Source: Actinoplanes auranticolor
Lineage (GTDB): Bacteria; Actinomycetota; Actinomycetes; Mycobacteriales; Micromonosporaceae
Assembly: GCF_018332655.1 (NCBI RefSeq)
Contig: NZ_BOQL01000065.1
Span: 1 to 64,000, forward strand
Reading direction: 5' to 3'
DNA length: 64,000 bases
Positions 52,052 to 60,324 of this stretch are shown here, piece by piece. Every line of letters starts with the position of its first letter. Position 1 is the stretch's first letter. The position numbers were made by a program, and so were the translations under genes. The notes under the pieces are model-generated. The model was not told where the DNA came from, searched no databases, and saw only the letters and a program-made list of their open reading frames with translations.

Positions 52052-53213
52052 GGATCCTCCTCCGGCCGGACCGCAGGAAGGGGAATACCTCGGCGGCCCG
52101 CGCCGGCAGGTCGGCAAGATAGCTCTGCCACGCGGTGCGGCATCCGTGACAGAGGTCGACGCCGCCGAAGCGACTGGATCCCTCGGCCCCGTACGAGGCT
52201 CGATAGCGGCACTGGACGCAATGCGGTTCACCGGACTTCTCCAGCATGTCCGCAAGCCCGGGGAACATCAGTTCGCCGCTGCGCGCGATCACGCCGGTGT
52301 AGCGCGTGTCGCTGGTGCTGCGGCCGGTCGCGTCGATCCGGTTCCACAGTTTGACGTTCCGGCGGGTCTCGGCCACCACGTGCGGGGTCTCCGGCAACCC
52401 CACCGTCAGGCCGTCCTCCGTGAAGCGGTACCGGCGCATCATCATGTGGATCGGGCCGCCGAAGTAACGCAGGAAGTTGACCGCGCAGCGGTGTGCCGGC
52501 GATGTCGCCCAGGCAACGTCCAGTGCCCACAGGACCTCGCGAGCGCGCCGGAAGGACTCGTTGCGCAGCTCGTGCCCGGCGTACGCGAAGGTGCTGTTGG
52601 TCTCGCCCTCGGCCCGATGCTTGTGGTACGCGACCGCGTCGTACAGCGTGTCGCCGAGCTCGGTGAGGATCTCGAACTCCTCCTCGCCGAACCAGGTGTC
52701 GTCGAGGTCGTTGCAGGCCAGGGCGGCGGCGATGGTGAAGCGGGCCAGCGCGTCGCAGTCGCGCAGCCGGAACCAGTCCCGCGGCGAGCGGGCCAGCGCG
52801 TTCACGTACCGGCGGAACAGCTCCGAGTCGCGCCGGTCGCTGGACTTGTCCGCGGTGATCAGCAGGAACGTCCGGTACTCCCGCGCCATCTCCCGGTGGC
52901 CCGGGGTGCCGGCGAAGACCGTGTCGAGCAGCTCGTCGAGGTCGTACCCCAGGACTTCGCCGCCGGTGGTGATCTCGACGAGCGAGCCGCGGAACTCCGC
53001 GATGATCCCGATGATGATGATCCGGGTGAAGGCGACGTAGCGCTCCCAGTTGGTGAACTGCGGGATCACGCACCTGGTGTACTCCCACGCACAGGCGAGC
53101 GTCTCGGCGATGATCTCGTCCGACAGGCCGGTCCCGCGCAGGTCGTGCTCCAGGACACTCGGGTAGAACCAGAGATCGCCGTCCGTAGGCGTCTCCATCG
53201 GCCGTGCGGTCAT
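52038..53213 (-). CDS. Unknown helical protein with NDLDD motif and CxxC...CxxC tail
   Basis: 391 residues from ATG 53213 (AAGGAG upstream, ATGA overlap with the P450 stop). Nearly all helical, without signal peptide. ALACNDLDDTWFGEEEF and GDTLYDAVAYHKHRAEGETN resemble, but do not clearly match, the acidic metal-binding motifs of class I isoprenoid synthases. RYRFTED follows later. The C-terminus carries HCVQCRYRA ... DLCHGCRTAW, a probable structural zinc site. Adjacent P450 and tight coupling favour a biosynthetic role such as a non-canonical terpene-synthase-like enzyme, but this is weak inference. I do not recognise the family. Confidence 0.55.
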   Translation of the reverse strand: MTARPMETPTDGDLWFYPSVLEHDLRGTGLSDEIIAETLACAWEYTRCVIPQFTNWERYVAFTRIIIIGIIAEFRGSLVEITTGGEVLGYDLDELLDTVFAGTPGHREMAREYRTFLLITADKSSDRRDSELFRRYVNALARSPRDWFRLRDCDALARFTIAAALACNDLDDTWFGEEEFEILTELGDTLYDAVAYHKHRAEGETNSTFAYAGHELRNESFRRAREVLWALDVAWATSPAHRCAVNFLRYFGGPIHMMMRRYRFTEDGLTVGLPETPHVVAETRRNVKLWNRIDATGRSTSDTRYTGVIARSGELMFPGLADMLEKSGEPHCVQCRYRASYGAEGSSRFGGVDLCHGCRTAWQSYLADLPARAAEVFPFLRSGRRRIHAAD

Positions 53214-54559
53214 GCGGCTGCTCCTTCGGGGTCGGCGGCGTGCAGACGCATACGCAGCGCCCGTGGGGTCAGCACCAGGCTCACCGCGGGGCGGACGGGC
53301 GGGCCCGGCACCGGCCGCAGTGACCACCGGCGGACGATGGCCGACACCATCAGCGTCGCCTCGGCCAGGCCGAGCACGTCACCGACGCATCGCCGGGCGC
53401 CGCCACCGAAGGCGAGGAAAGGACCGCGTGGCGGCCGCAGCGGGTCCGCGTGTTCCGCCCATCTCCCGGGACGGAAGTCGTCCGGGTCCGGGAAGTGCGC
53501 GGCCTGGCGCTGGACCGCGTACGGGCTGTAGGCGATCGTCGTGCCGGCGGGTACGGGATGCCCGCCCAACTCCGTGTCCTCGGTGGTCAGCCGGGTCAGG
53601 AAAGGAACGGGCGGATACAGCCGCATCGTCTCCAGCACCACCTGGCGGCACACCGCCAGCCGCGACAGGTCCGCCACCGTGACCTCGCCGTCTCCGACCA
53701 CCTCCACCGCCTCGGCGCGCAGGCGCCGCTCGATGTCGGGGTGCCCGGCCAGCAGGTGCAGGGCCCAGCTGACCACGTTCGCCGTCGTTTCCGTCCCGGC
53801 CAGCAGGAACGTCAGCACCTGGTCATGAATCTCGTCCTCGGTGAGACCGTCGGGGTCATAGGAGGACAGCAGACCGGACAGCAGGTCGTCGTGGTCGGTC
53901 TCCCGTGAGCGGTGCTCGGCGACGAGGCCGGCGACGATGGCGCGCAGCCGTTCCTGCGCCCGGCGATAACGCCGGTTGGCCGGTGTCGGCACCCGGTCCA
54001 GGCGCTTCGGTACGATCGCCCGCCACGTCACCCCGGCCAGGATCACGTGCATGTCGGTGAACATCTGCTCCATCACGGCGGGCGGCAGGCCCCGGGGTAG
54101 CAGCGTGCGGGCGGTGATCGCCTGCATGTCGGTACGGACGTCGACGGTCTCGCCGTCCCGCCAGCCCGCGAGGACCACGTCGATCTGCCTGCTCATCATC
54201 CGCAGGTATCCCGGCAACCGGTCGCGGTGAAAAGCCGGCTGCACGAGGCGCCGTTGCCGCCTGTGGTCGCGGTGCGGGCAGCTGACCAGCCCGTTGCCAC
54301 CGGTCTCCCGGATGCGGTCGAACAGATAGCCGCCCTTGTCGAAGACCCGGTCGGCGACCAGCATTTCTCCGGTCAGCTCGGCGCTCGTGACGACCAGCGC
54401 CCGCCACGGCCCGATGTGCACGCGGACCAGGTCGCCGTAATGGTGCAACCGCCGGAGGAACGCGAGCCGGTCGCGCATGAGCGGTACCAGGTGGCCGATC
54501 AGTGGCCAAGCTCCCGGCGCCGACGCCACATCGGACATCGCTGCGTGTTCGTCAACCAC
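53210..54559 (-). CDS. Cytochrome P450, first gene of the operon
   Basis: 449 residues from GTG 54559; ATG 54538 is possible. I-helix FLLAGTETTANVVSWALH (AGxxTT), K-helix ETMRLYPPVP (ExxR) and heme loop PFLAFGGGARRCVGDVLGLAEA with the Cys ligand. The R-L-Y-P-P-V sequence and length resemble CYP102/CYP4-like bacterial hydroxylases acting on lipids or terpenes. The start lies 6 nt after TAGCGT, so the mRNA is probably leaderless. It would hydroxylate the scaffold made or modified by the next proteins. It needs external ferredoxin and reductase; none is encoded nearby. Confidence 0.92.
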   Translation of the reverse strand: MVDEHAAMSDVASAPGAWPLIGHLVPLMRDRLAFLRRLHHYGDLVRVHIGPWRALVVTSAELTGEMLVADRVFDKGGYLFDRIRETGGNGLVSCPHRDHRRQRRLVQPAFHRDRLPGYLRMMSRQIDVVLAGWRDGETVDVRTDMQAITARTLLPRGLPPAVMEQMFTDMHVILAGVTWRAIVPKRLDRVPTPANRRYRRAQERLRAIVAGLVAEHRSRETDHDDLLSGLLSSYDPDGLTEDEIHDQVLTFLLAGTETTANVVSWALHLLAGHPDIERRLRAEAVEVVGDGEVTVADLSRLAVCRQVVLETMRLYPPVPFLTRLTTEDTELGGHPVPAGTTIAYSPYAVQRQAAHFPDPDDFRPGRWAEHADPLRPPRGPFLAFGGGARRCVGDVLGLAEATLMVSAIVRRWSLRPVPGPPVRPAVSLVLTPRALRMRLHAADPEGAAA

Positions 54560-54565
54560 GCCGTG

Positions 54566-54571
54566 ACGCTA
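54566..54571 (-). promoter_or_regulatory. -10 box TAGCGT, leaderless spacing
   Basis: TAGCGT on the minus strand is 6 nt upstream of the P450 GTG 54559 and sets the head of the five-gene operon. Confidence 0.4.
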
Positions 54572-54715
54572 CGTCGGCCGGTCGGCGCCGCAGTCTCATC
54601 CGGTCGTTTCGGGACCATCTAGGCAGAACCCTTGCCCCGAGGGGCACGCAGCCACAGCCCCGGTATTTCGGACGCCGCTGCCACGTCCAGCGAGCTCACC
54701 GCGCCGGGTCGCCTG

Positions 54716-54742
54716 TTGACAACGCGGCGTTGCGGGTACGGT
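54716..54742 (+). promoter_or_regulatory. Candidate promoter of the XRE regulator gene
   Basis: TTGACA (54716-54721) and TACGGT (54737-54742) are 15 nt apart, slightly short of the ideal 17. They lie 45 nt upstream of the GTG start. Confidence 0.35.
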
Positions 54743-54786
54743 GGTCGGCGTCACCGTCCACAGGGGTTGGCAAGGCGGAGGTAAGG

Positions 54787-55608
54787 GTGCCGGTCACAGG
54801 CCAACGCGTCGTGCGACGGGCGTTGGGGCGGCGGTTGACGCGCCTGCGCACGGCGTCCGGGATGAGCCGCCGTGACGTGGTGGAAGCGCGGCTGGGCATC
54901 TCGGAACCGACGCTGCACCGCATCGAGACGGGCAAGGTGCCGGTCACCGGGGCCAACGTGCGCGCGCTCTGCTGGCTCTACGGTGCCGACCAGAGCATCA
55001 CTGACGCGCTTGCCGACCTCGCGCTGGGCACGTCACAGCAGGAGTGGTGGGACGCCAGCCCGGTGATCCCCGATTGGTTCAAGCTGTACGTCGGGCTGGA
55101 GGCGTCCGCGTCCCGGATGTTCGGGTACGACGGCGAGGTCGTCCCCGGCGAGCTGCAGACCCCGGAGTACGCACGAGCCGTCTTCGGCGCTGAGCAGCCG
55201 GCCGACTCGGAGATCGCCGAGCGCCACATCAAGCTCCGCATGCAGCGGCAGAAAACGCTCTTCGCCCGCAACCCGCCGGTCCGCCTCGTGACGGTGCTCG
55301 GCGAGGGGACGTTGACCCGGATGGTCGGCGGCGAGCAGGTGATGAAGGGGCAGCTCGAGCATCTACGGCGGCTGTCCCGAGAGGATACGGTCGACATCCG
55401 GGTGCTGCCGTTCTCGGCCGGGGCGCACGCGGCGATGGCCGGCGCCTTCCGGATCCTGGAGTTCGACGACCCGGACGATCCGGACGTGGTCTACCTCGAA
55501 TCCCACGTCGGTGCGCTCTACCTGGAGGAGCAGGTCGAGGTCGACGAATACCGGCGGGTCTTCGATCTCATCAGCAAAGATTCCGTACCGGTCGGAGAGT
55601 TCCGCTGA
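54787..55608 (+). CDS. XRE-family regulator with DUF5753 domain
   Basis: 273 residues from GTG 54787 with GGAGG 6 nt upstream. The HTH is LRTASGMSRRDVVEARLGIS then EPTLHRIETGKVPVTG. The C-terminal DUF5753 domain has PDWFKLYVGLEASASRMFGY, VVPGELQTPEYARAVF and RVLPFSAGAHAAMAGAFRIL. These actinobacterial regulators are almost always paired with a DUF397 protein, here encoded convergently at 55641. They resemble WhiJ-type developmental and metabolite regulators. Its start region lies back to back with the P450 operon promoter, so it may control that operon. Confidence 0.9.
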   Translation: MPVTGQRVVRRALGRRLTRLRTASGMSRRDVVEARLGISEPTLHRIETGKVPVTGANVRALCWLYGADQSITDALADLALGTSQQEWWDASPVIPDWFKLYVGLEASASRMFGYDGEVVPGELQTPEYARAVFGAEQPADSEIAERHIKLRMQRQKTLFARNPPVRLVTVLGEGTLTRMVGGEQVMKGQLEHLRRLSREDTVDIRVLPFSAGAHAAMAGAFRILEFDDPDDPDVVYLESHVGALYLEEQVEVDEYRRVFDLISKDSVPVGEFR

Positions 55609-55640
55609 CGAACTGATCTGGTTGCCGAGGTCCGCCGCGA

Positions 55641-55847
55641 TCAGTCGGTCAAGAGCTGGTCGAACTCGCCGCGCTTGGCACCGAACAGGAACGAGTCCCA
55701 CTCCTCGACCGTGAACACCACGGTGCCGGCCTCGCGGGCCTTGCTGTTGCGGACCTCGATGAGGCCGTCCTGGCGGCGCGCCTCGACGCAGCTGCCTCCG
55801 TTGCCGGTCGATCTGCTGGAAATGATCCAACCGCTTTCGCCACTCAT
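55641..55847 (-). CDS. DUF397 protein, partner of the XRE/DUF5753 regulator
   Basis: 68 residues from ATG 55847 with AAGGAGGGG upstream. The pattern WIISSRSTGNGGSCVEARRQ, IEVRNSKAREAGTVVFTVEE and WDSFLFGAKRGEFD is the DUF397 signature. In several actinomycetes such small proteins bind and modulate the neighbouring WhiJ-like regulator. The two genes converge with 32 bp between stops. Confidence 0.88.
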   Translation of the reverse strand: MSGESGWIISSRSTGNGGSCVEARRQDGLIEVRNSKAREAGTVVFTVEEWDSFLFGAKRGEFDQLLTD

Positions 55848-55978
55848 CAGTGCCCCTCCTTCTGGAGTTGCTTACTGTGGGTCATCAGCTTGCCACCGAC
55901 CCAGAGGCCCGGTGTGCCTCTCAGCGCCGGCCTGGAGTGCGAAATCAGTGCTTCAGGTCCAAGGACGACTCTTTCACC

Positions 55979-56038
55979 ATGAAAGTGCACGTACCTAAAG
56001 TAGCCGAAACCTGCTGTGGATGCATCACGTCACCGTGA
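55979..56038 (+). CDS. Possible 19-residue Cys-rich micropeptide
   Basis: ATG 55979 opens a short frame encoding MKVHVPKVAETCCGCITSP. AAGGA lies 13 nt upstream, wider than normal. The ETCCGCITSP end is Cys/Thr/Ser-rich like some ribosomal peptide cores, but no modifying enzyme is adjacent. A -10-like TAAAGT (55994-55999) lies inside it, so this stretch may instead be promoter DNA for the GGDEF gene. The rest of 55848-56165 shows no other gene. Confidence 0.25.
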   Translation: MKVHVPKVAETCCGCITSP

Positions 56039-56165
56039 CAGTTGTCGACGTGAAATCTTGCACGCACCCCGGCCGGCTGCCATGATTCCATTGTGGCGCT
56101 CGGCGATGCCTCGCCGTCGACTCGACAGCTCCCGCTGGTCCGCCGCAGTCTTGAGAGGACGGCCG

Positions 56166-57119
56166 ATGCGGATCCTCGAACCTGCCGCCGACACGGGCGG
56201 TGTTCTACCGGATGACGCTCAGCTGCGGTCTGAGCCCGCAACCGCCCGCCTCCAGGCCCGCATCGATCAGCTCGCGGCGCACGTTCAGCAGCTGGAGCAG
56301 GAGCGCGCCTCGCTCCGGTGGATGGCCGACCATGACGAGCTCACCGGACTCGCCAACCGCCGCCTCTTCCACGCGCTCGCCCCGGAGCTGCTCCGCGGCG
56401 ACGATTGCCCGTCGGCCGTCCTGATCCTCGACCTCAATGGATTCAAGCCGATCAACGACACGTACGGGCACGATGCCGGCGACGAGGTCCTCTGCGTGGT
56501 CGCCCGGCGGATGGCCGCCTGCCTCGGCGATCATCTGGTGGCCCGGTTCGGCGGCGACGAGTTCGCCGCGCTGCCGCGCGCCCCGCGCGCCGACGTTCCG
56601 GAGGCGTGGTGGCATGAGGTGGCCGGCTCGCTGAGCGCCGCGATCGCACCGCCGATGGACGTGCAGGGCCACACCCTGTCCGTCACCGCCTCGATCGGCG
56701 TCGTACCGGCTGGGCCCTCCGCCGACCTTCCCGACCTGCTGCGCCGTGCGGACCAGGCGATGTTCAGCGCCAAGCGGCACGCGAGCACCACCGACAAGGC
56801 CGGGATCACCTGGGTCGTGGCCACGGAGAGCGGCGACCACACCGAGACGTACGAGCCGGCCGCGACCCCCGGGTCTCCGCCGGAACCGACCCTCTCGGGA
56901 TCTGGAGTGGCGTGCCGGCCGGGCGACCCGGTATGGGTGCACCGGAGTGGTGCCCGTCGTGCGGGAGTGGTCGAGAGCGCCTGCGAATGGGCAGCTCTGG
57001 TCCGCTACCGATGCCTGAACGGCGCCGGCACGATGGTCGACACGATCCCCAAGAACTGTCTCACGGTCCGAACCGAAGCCGATCCGTACCTGGACCGGAC
57101 GTCCTCCACCAACCGGTGA
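56166..57119 (+). CDS. GGDEF-domain diguanylate cyclase
   Basis: 317 residues from ATG 56166 with GAGAGGA 6 nt upstream. An N-terminal coiled coil (LQARIDQLAAHVQQLEQERA) leads to the GGDEF domain: DELTGLANRR, LILDLNGFKPINDTYGHDAG and the intact active site RFGGDEFAAL. No RxxD inhibitory site is evident just upstream. The C-terminal ~90 residues form a small beta domain (PGDPVWVHRSGARRAGVVES and ALVRYRCLNGAGTMVDTIP). It should make cyclic di-GMP, which controls development in actinomycetes. No membrane or sensory domain is present; the coiled coil may mediate dimerisation. Confidence 0.88.
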   Translation: MRILEPAADTGGVLPDDAQLRSEPATARLQARIDQLAAHVQQLEQERASLRWMADHDELTGLANRRLFHALAPELLRGDDCPSAVLILDLNGFKPINDTYGHDAGDEVLCVVARRMAACLGDHLVARFGGDEFAALPRAPRADVPEAWWHEVAGSLSAAIAPPMDVQGHTLSVTASIGVVPAGPSADLPDLLRRADQAMFSAKRHASTTDKAGITWVVATESGDHTETYEPAATPGSPPEPTLSGSGVACRPGDPVWVHRSGARRAGVVESACEWAALVRYRCLNGAGTMVDTIPKNCLTVRTEADPYLDRTSSTNR

Positions 57120-57150
57120 ACGCGCGAGCTGACGGCCGCCACGCTCCCCG

Positions 57151-58077
57151 TCAGCCCACCGTCAGAACGACCTTTCCGCGCAGGCCACCGGCCAGCACCC
57201 GCCGGTGGGCGTCGGCCGCTTCGGTCAACGGCATCGTGACCGCCACGCGCGTGCGCAGCCGTCCCGTCGCCACCTGCCCCACCAGGTCGGCCAACAGCTC
57301 GCGCTCGAGCCGGATCAGTTGCAGCTCTTGGCGCACACCACGTGCCGGAACGATGGCCGGCGTGGGCCGGGTCACGACCACGACTCCCCTGTCCTCGACG
57401 GCAGCGGCCGCCGCCTCGCCGAGGGGGATCGCGTCGAACACCGCTGCCACCGGCCCCACCGTGGACAGGTCGACCGAACGGGAAACCACCTCGTGAGCGC
57501 CGAGATCGTGCACCCATTGCTCATCGTCGTGGCTGGCCTGCGCCAGGACGCGGTAGCCGCTCTGAACGGCAAGCTGGGCGGCGAAGCCGCCGACACCGCC
57601 GCTGGCCCCGGTGACCAGGATGCTGCTGCCGGCCGGAAGCATGGCCAAGGACACCAGTGACAGCCCCTGGTGTGCGGTCTGGGCGTTGAGCGGCACCGTG
57701 GCTGCGGACACGAAGTCGAGCCCGTCCGGCAACCGCACCAACCAGTCCGTGTCGGCCGCCACGAACTCGGCGTAGCCACCCGGTGCACCGCGGGTCAGGT
57801 ACCACGGAATCATCCCGACGACACGATCGCCCACCGCGAATTCAGCCGTGTCGGGGCCGACCGAGGCCACCTCGCCGGCGATGTCCCACCCGGGCGAGAA
57901 CGGCGGCTGAACCGGCCCGCGAGGAATCTCTCCCGTGGTGGCGGCGACGTCAGCCGGGTGCACACAGACCGCGCGGATCCGGACCACAACCTGCCCGGGT
58001 CCCGCTTCCGGCTCGGGCAGCTCGGTCACCTGTAATACCTCTGGACCGCCAAGCGCGGCCGCGACTACTCCCAGCAC
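57151..58077 (-). CDS. MDR-family NADP-dependent quinone/alkene reductase-like protein
   Basis: 308 residues from GTG 58077. GroES-like half VVRIRAVCVHPADVAATTGE with PPFSPGWDIAGEVASVG, and Rossmann half ILVTGASGGVGGFAAQLAVQ. No zinc-ligand Cys cluster, as in quinone oxidoreductases. It would reduce a small carbonyl or enone with NADPH. The start lies 6 nt after TAGAGT (58084-58089, minus strand), suggesting leaderless mRNA. It converges with the GGDEF gene. Confidence 0.88.
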   Translation of the reverse strand: MLGVVAAALGGPEVLQVTELPEPEAGPGQVVVRIRAVCVHPADVAATTGEIPRGPVQPPFSPGWDIAGEVASVGPDTAEFAVGDRVVGMIPWYLTRGAPGGYAEFVAADTDWLVRLPDGLDFVSAATVPLNAQTAHQGLSLVSLAMLPAGSSILVTGASGGVGGFAAQLAVQSGYRVLAQASHDDEQWVHDLGAHEVVSRSVDLSTVGPVAAVFDAIPLGEAAAAAVEDRGVVVVTRPTPAIVPARGVRQELQLIRLERELLADLVGQVATGRLRTRVAVTMPLTEAADAHRRVLAGGLRGKVVLTVG

Positions 58078-58083
58078 GCGTCC

Positions 58084-58089
58084 ACTCTA
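58084..58089 (-). promoter_or_regulatory. -10 box TAGAGT, leaderless spacing
   Basis: TAGAGT on the minus strand is followed by 6 nt (ggacgc) and the MDR GTG start at 58077. Confidence 0.45.
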
Positions 58090-58157
58090 GACCCCTGTCT
58101 CCCGATAGAGAGCCCGTCAAGTCGGAAAAGAGGGGCGTCCGCCAAACAGCTGCCGGG

Positions 58158-58469
58158 TCAGGGCAGGGGTTTGAGAACGACGGTGTCGGGCTCGCCCAGC
58201 AGATAGGGGGTGACCGTCTCGGCGAAGCCGGCCATGAAGTCCTGCGCTTGGTGGCGGGCCAGGAGGGCGGGAGACGCCCACCGCTCGTAGAAGACGATCT
58301 CGCCGGGCTCCGAGGCGGATTCGTGCACCTCGTAGATCAGGCAGCCGTCCTCCTGGCGGGTAGCCGTGACGACCTTGCGGAGTTCTTCGCGCAGGGTTGT
58401 CATGCCGTCCGCGCGTACCCGGACCGTCACGAGCAGGGTCACAGGGCCTTCGGCGATATCTGCGGCCAT
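58158..58469 (-). CDS. Antibiotic biosynthesis monooxygenase (ABM)-type protein
   Basis: 103 residues from ATG 58469, with AAGGAG 9 nt upstream; 58505 is a poorer start. The ABM ferredoxin-like fold is visible: VTLLVTVRVRADGMTTLREE, TRQEDGCLIYEVHESASEPG, FYERWASPALLARHQ and a final FAETVTPYLL. Such small dimers act as quinol or anthrone monooxygenases without cofactor. It diverges from the AraC regulator at 58584, which is the likely controller. Confidence 0.85.
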   Translation of the reverse strand: MAADIAEGPVTLLVTVRVRADGMTTLREELRKVVTATRQEDGCLIYEVHESASEPGEIVFYERWASPALLARHQAQDFMAGFAETVTPYLLGEPDTVVLKPLP

Positions 58470-58570
58470 GAAGGGGAGCTCCTTACGTAGCGATGTCACA
58501 GCCACGGTAAGTGCGGGGACGGTCCGGGCGGTTGATCACGGGCGACAGGAGCTGGAATCCGTACGCCATC

Positions 58571-58576
58571 TACAGT
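58571..58576 (+). promoter_or_regulatory. -10 box TACAGT of the AraC regulator gene
   Basis: TACAGT is followed by 7 nt (cacgacg) and ATG 58584 with no ribosome-binding site, consistent with a leaderless transcript. Confidence 0.45.
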
Positions 58577-58583
58577 CACGACG

Positions 58584-59558
58584 ATGGAACGCGAGCTGGG
58601 GGGCTTCTCCCTCGACACCGCCGTGACCGGCGCCGGGCAGCCGATGTGGGAGGCGTTCACGCGCGGATGGCGGCGTGAGATCGGCGAGCGGTTCCCTCTG
58701 CCCCGCTTCACGGCCGGGACGGGCGCCGCTATGAGCGGTCAGGTCAGCGCGGGTCGCTTGTTCGACGTCGCGCTGACCGACCTCACTGTCGCCTCGCCGA
58801 TGCGAACCTCCACGGTGACCGCTGGGCAGGCTGCCGGAGAGCGGCTCGTGCGCCTGTACGTGGTACAGCGCGGCGCGTGGGTGCTGGACGATCCGCTCGG
58901 CCGGGGCGAGCACCCGTTGCGTAGCGGGGATTTTCTGCTGCAGCACGTCACCGGGCAGGCCGCCTTCCGGTCCCTGCCCCACACCTCGGCGCGGATCCTC
59001 ATGTTCCCCGCCGACGTGCTGGCTCCGCTGCTCGGCCGCGGCGCCCGGGCCGGCCACGGCGACAGCCCGGAACTGCGCCTGCTGATGTCGCACGCCCAGC
59101 TGGTCCACGCCGGCCTGGCGGCTCTGAGCCCGGCCGGGGCTCTGGCTGCCCACGCTGCGTTGATGGAGCTGGCCAAGGGCGTCGTCGCGCGGCAGCTGGA
59201 CGACGCCGAGCCCGCCTTCTTCCCCGCTCTGGTGCAGGCCGCGCGCGGGCTTACCGACGCTCGGCTTACCGATCCGGAACTGACACCGGTGGACGTGGCC
59301 CGCCGGCTACACGTCTCCTCACGCAGCTTGCAACGCGCCTTCGCCGGGACCGGCGAGTCCCTTGCCGGCTACATCCGGCGCCGCCGGCTCGAGGAGGCCC
59401 GGCAGGCGTTGGTGGACGGCCGGGGACGCACGAGCGTGGCGCAAGTGGCCGCCCGTTACCAGTTCGCGGACAGCAGTCACTTCATCCGGACGTTCAAGCG
59501 GCGGTTCGGCGACACACCCGCCAACTTCCTCCGGCGACGGCTGCCCGTTCGGGCCTGA
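58584..59558 (+). CDS. AraC-family transcriptional regulator
   Basis: 324 residues. The N-terminal AraC-binding-like domain contains RLVRLYVVQRGAWVLDD and GDFLLQHVTGQAAFRS. The C-terminal double HTH is intact: VDVARRLHVSSRSLQRAFAG, LAGYIRRRRLEEARQAL and VAQVAARYQFADSSHFIRTF with RRFGDTPANFL. It probably controls the divergent ABM monooxygenase gene and perhaps the MDR reductase. Confidence 0.92.
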   Translation: MERELGGFSLDTAVTGAGQPMWEAFTRGWRREIGERFPLPRFTAGTGAAMSGQVSAGRLFDVALTDLTVASPMRTSTVTAGQAAGERLVRLYVVQRGAWVLDDPLGRGEHPLRSGDFLLQHVTGQAAFRSLPHTSARILMFPADVLAPLLGRGARAGHGDSPELRLLMSHAQLVHAGLAALSPAGALAAHAALMELAKGVVARQLDDAEPAFFPALVQAARGLTDARLTDPELTPVDVARRLHVSSRSLQRAFAGTGESLAGYIRRRRLEEARQALVDGRGRTSVAQVAARYQFADSSHFIRTFKRRFGDTPANFLRRRLPVRA

Positions 59559-59571
59559 TCCTCCTCGCGCC

Positions 59572-60324
59572 GGCGATCATCGAACGGTGCTGCGGGACCG
59601 GCCCGAGGCGTTCCGCCGGGGCCAGTTCGTGTCCGACCTGATCGACGAGCTCGGCGGATACGGCCTGTTCAGCGCCGAGGGCGACGATTGGCGCCGGTTA
59701 CGCCGGATCGCCACCCGCGGCCTGTCCACCAGATACCTGCGGCAGTCGTTCAGCATGATCCTGCGGTCGGCCGGGCGGCTCACCGACCGCTGGGGTGCCG
59801 CGGCCGCCCGCGGCGAACGGATAGACGTCCTCGACGATCTGGCCCGCTACACGCTGGAGGCGGCCGTCGGCGTCACCATGAACCACGACCTCGGCGTCGC
59901 CGGCCGCACCGGCGACGACCTGCACCTGGCGCTCGTGTTCGAAACCCTGCGGCGCCGGCTGAACAGCCCCGTGCCGTACTGGAGGTACCTACGGCTACCG
60001 GCCGACCGCCGAGCGGACGCGGCCATCGCGCGGGCCCGCGCCTTGATCCTGGACCGCTACGCCGAGGCCAGGGGCCTGATGGCGGCCGGCGGTGAGCCCC
60101 GCGACTACCTCACCGCGCTCGCCGGGGCAGACGTCGACGGCGACGACCCGCTCAGCGAGAACGACGTGGTGGGCAGCGTGCTCACCATGATCGTCGCCGG
60201 GGAGGAACCCACCGCGGCCGCCGCCGCATGGGCGCTGCACCACCTCGCCATGCATCCGGAAGCGCAGCAACGGGTACGCGCTGAGACCGCCGCGGTGTTC
60301 GGACCCGACGGCGCGCCGCATTGA
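59572..60324 (+). pseudogene. Cytochrome P450 fragment lacking both ends
   Basis: The frame opens without a start at DHRTVLRDRPEAFRRGQ, equivalent to the B-C region of a P450. It has DDWRRLRRIATRGLSTRYLR (C-helix W-R-R), and SVLTMIVAGEEPTAAAAAWA (I-helix AGxxPT), and ends VFGPDGAPH at 60322-60324. The N-terminal ~80 residues, the ExxR motif and the heme Cys loop are missing. A TTA codon occurs at 59698. It directly follows the AraC gene. Confidence 0.7.
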
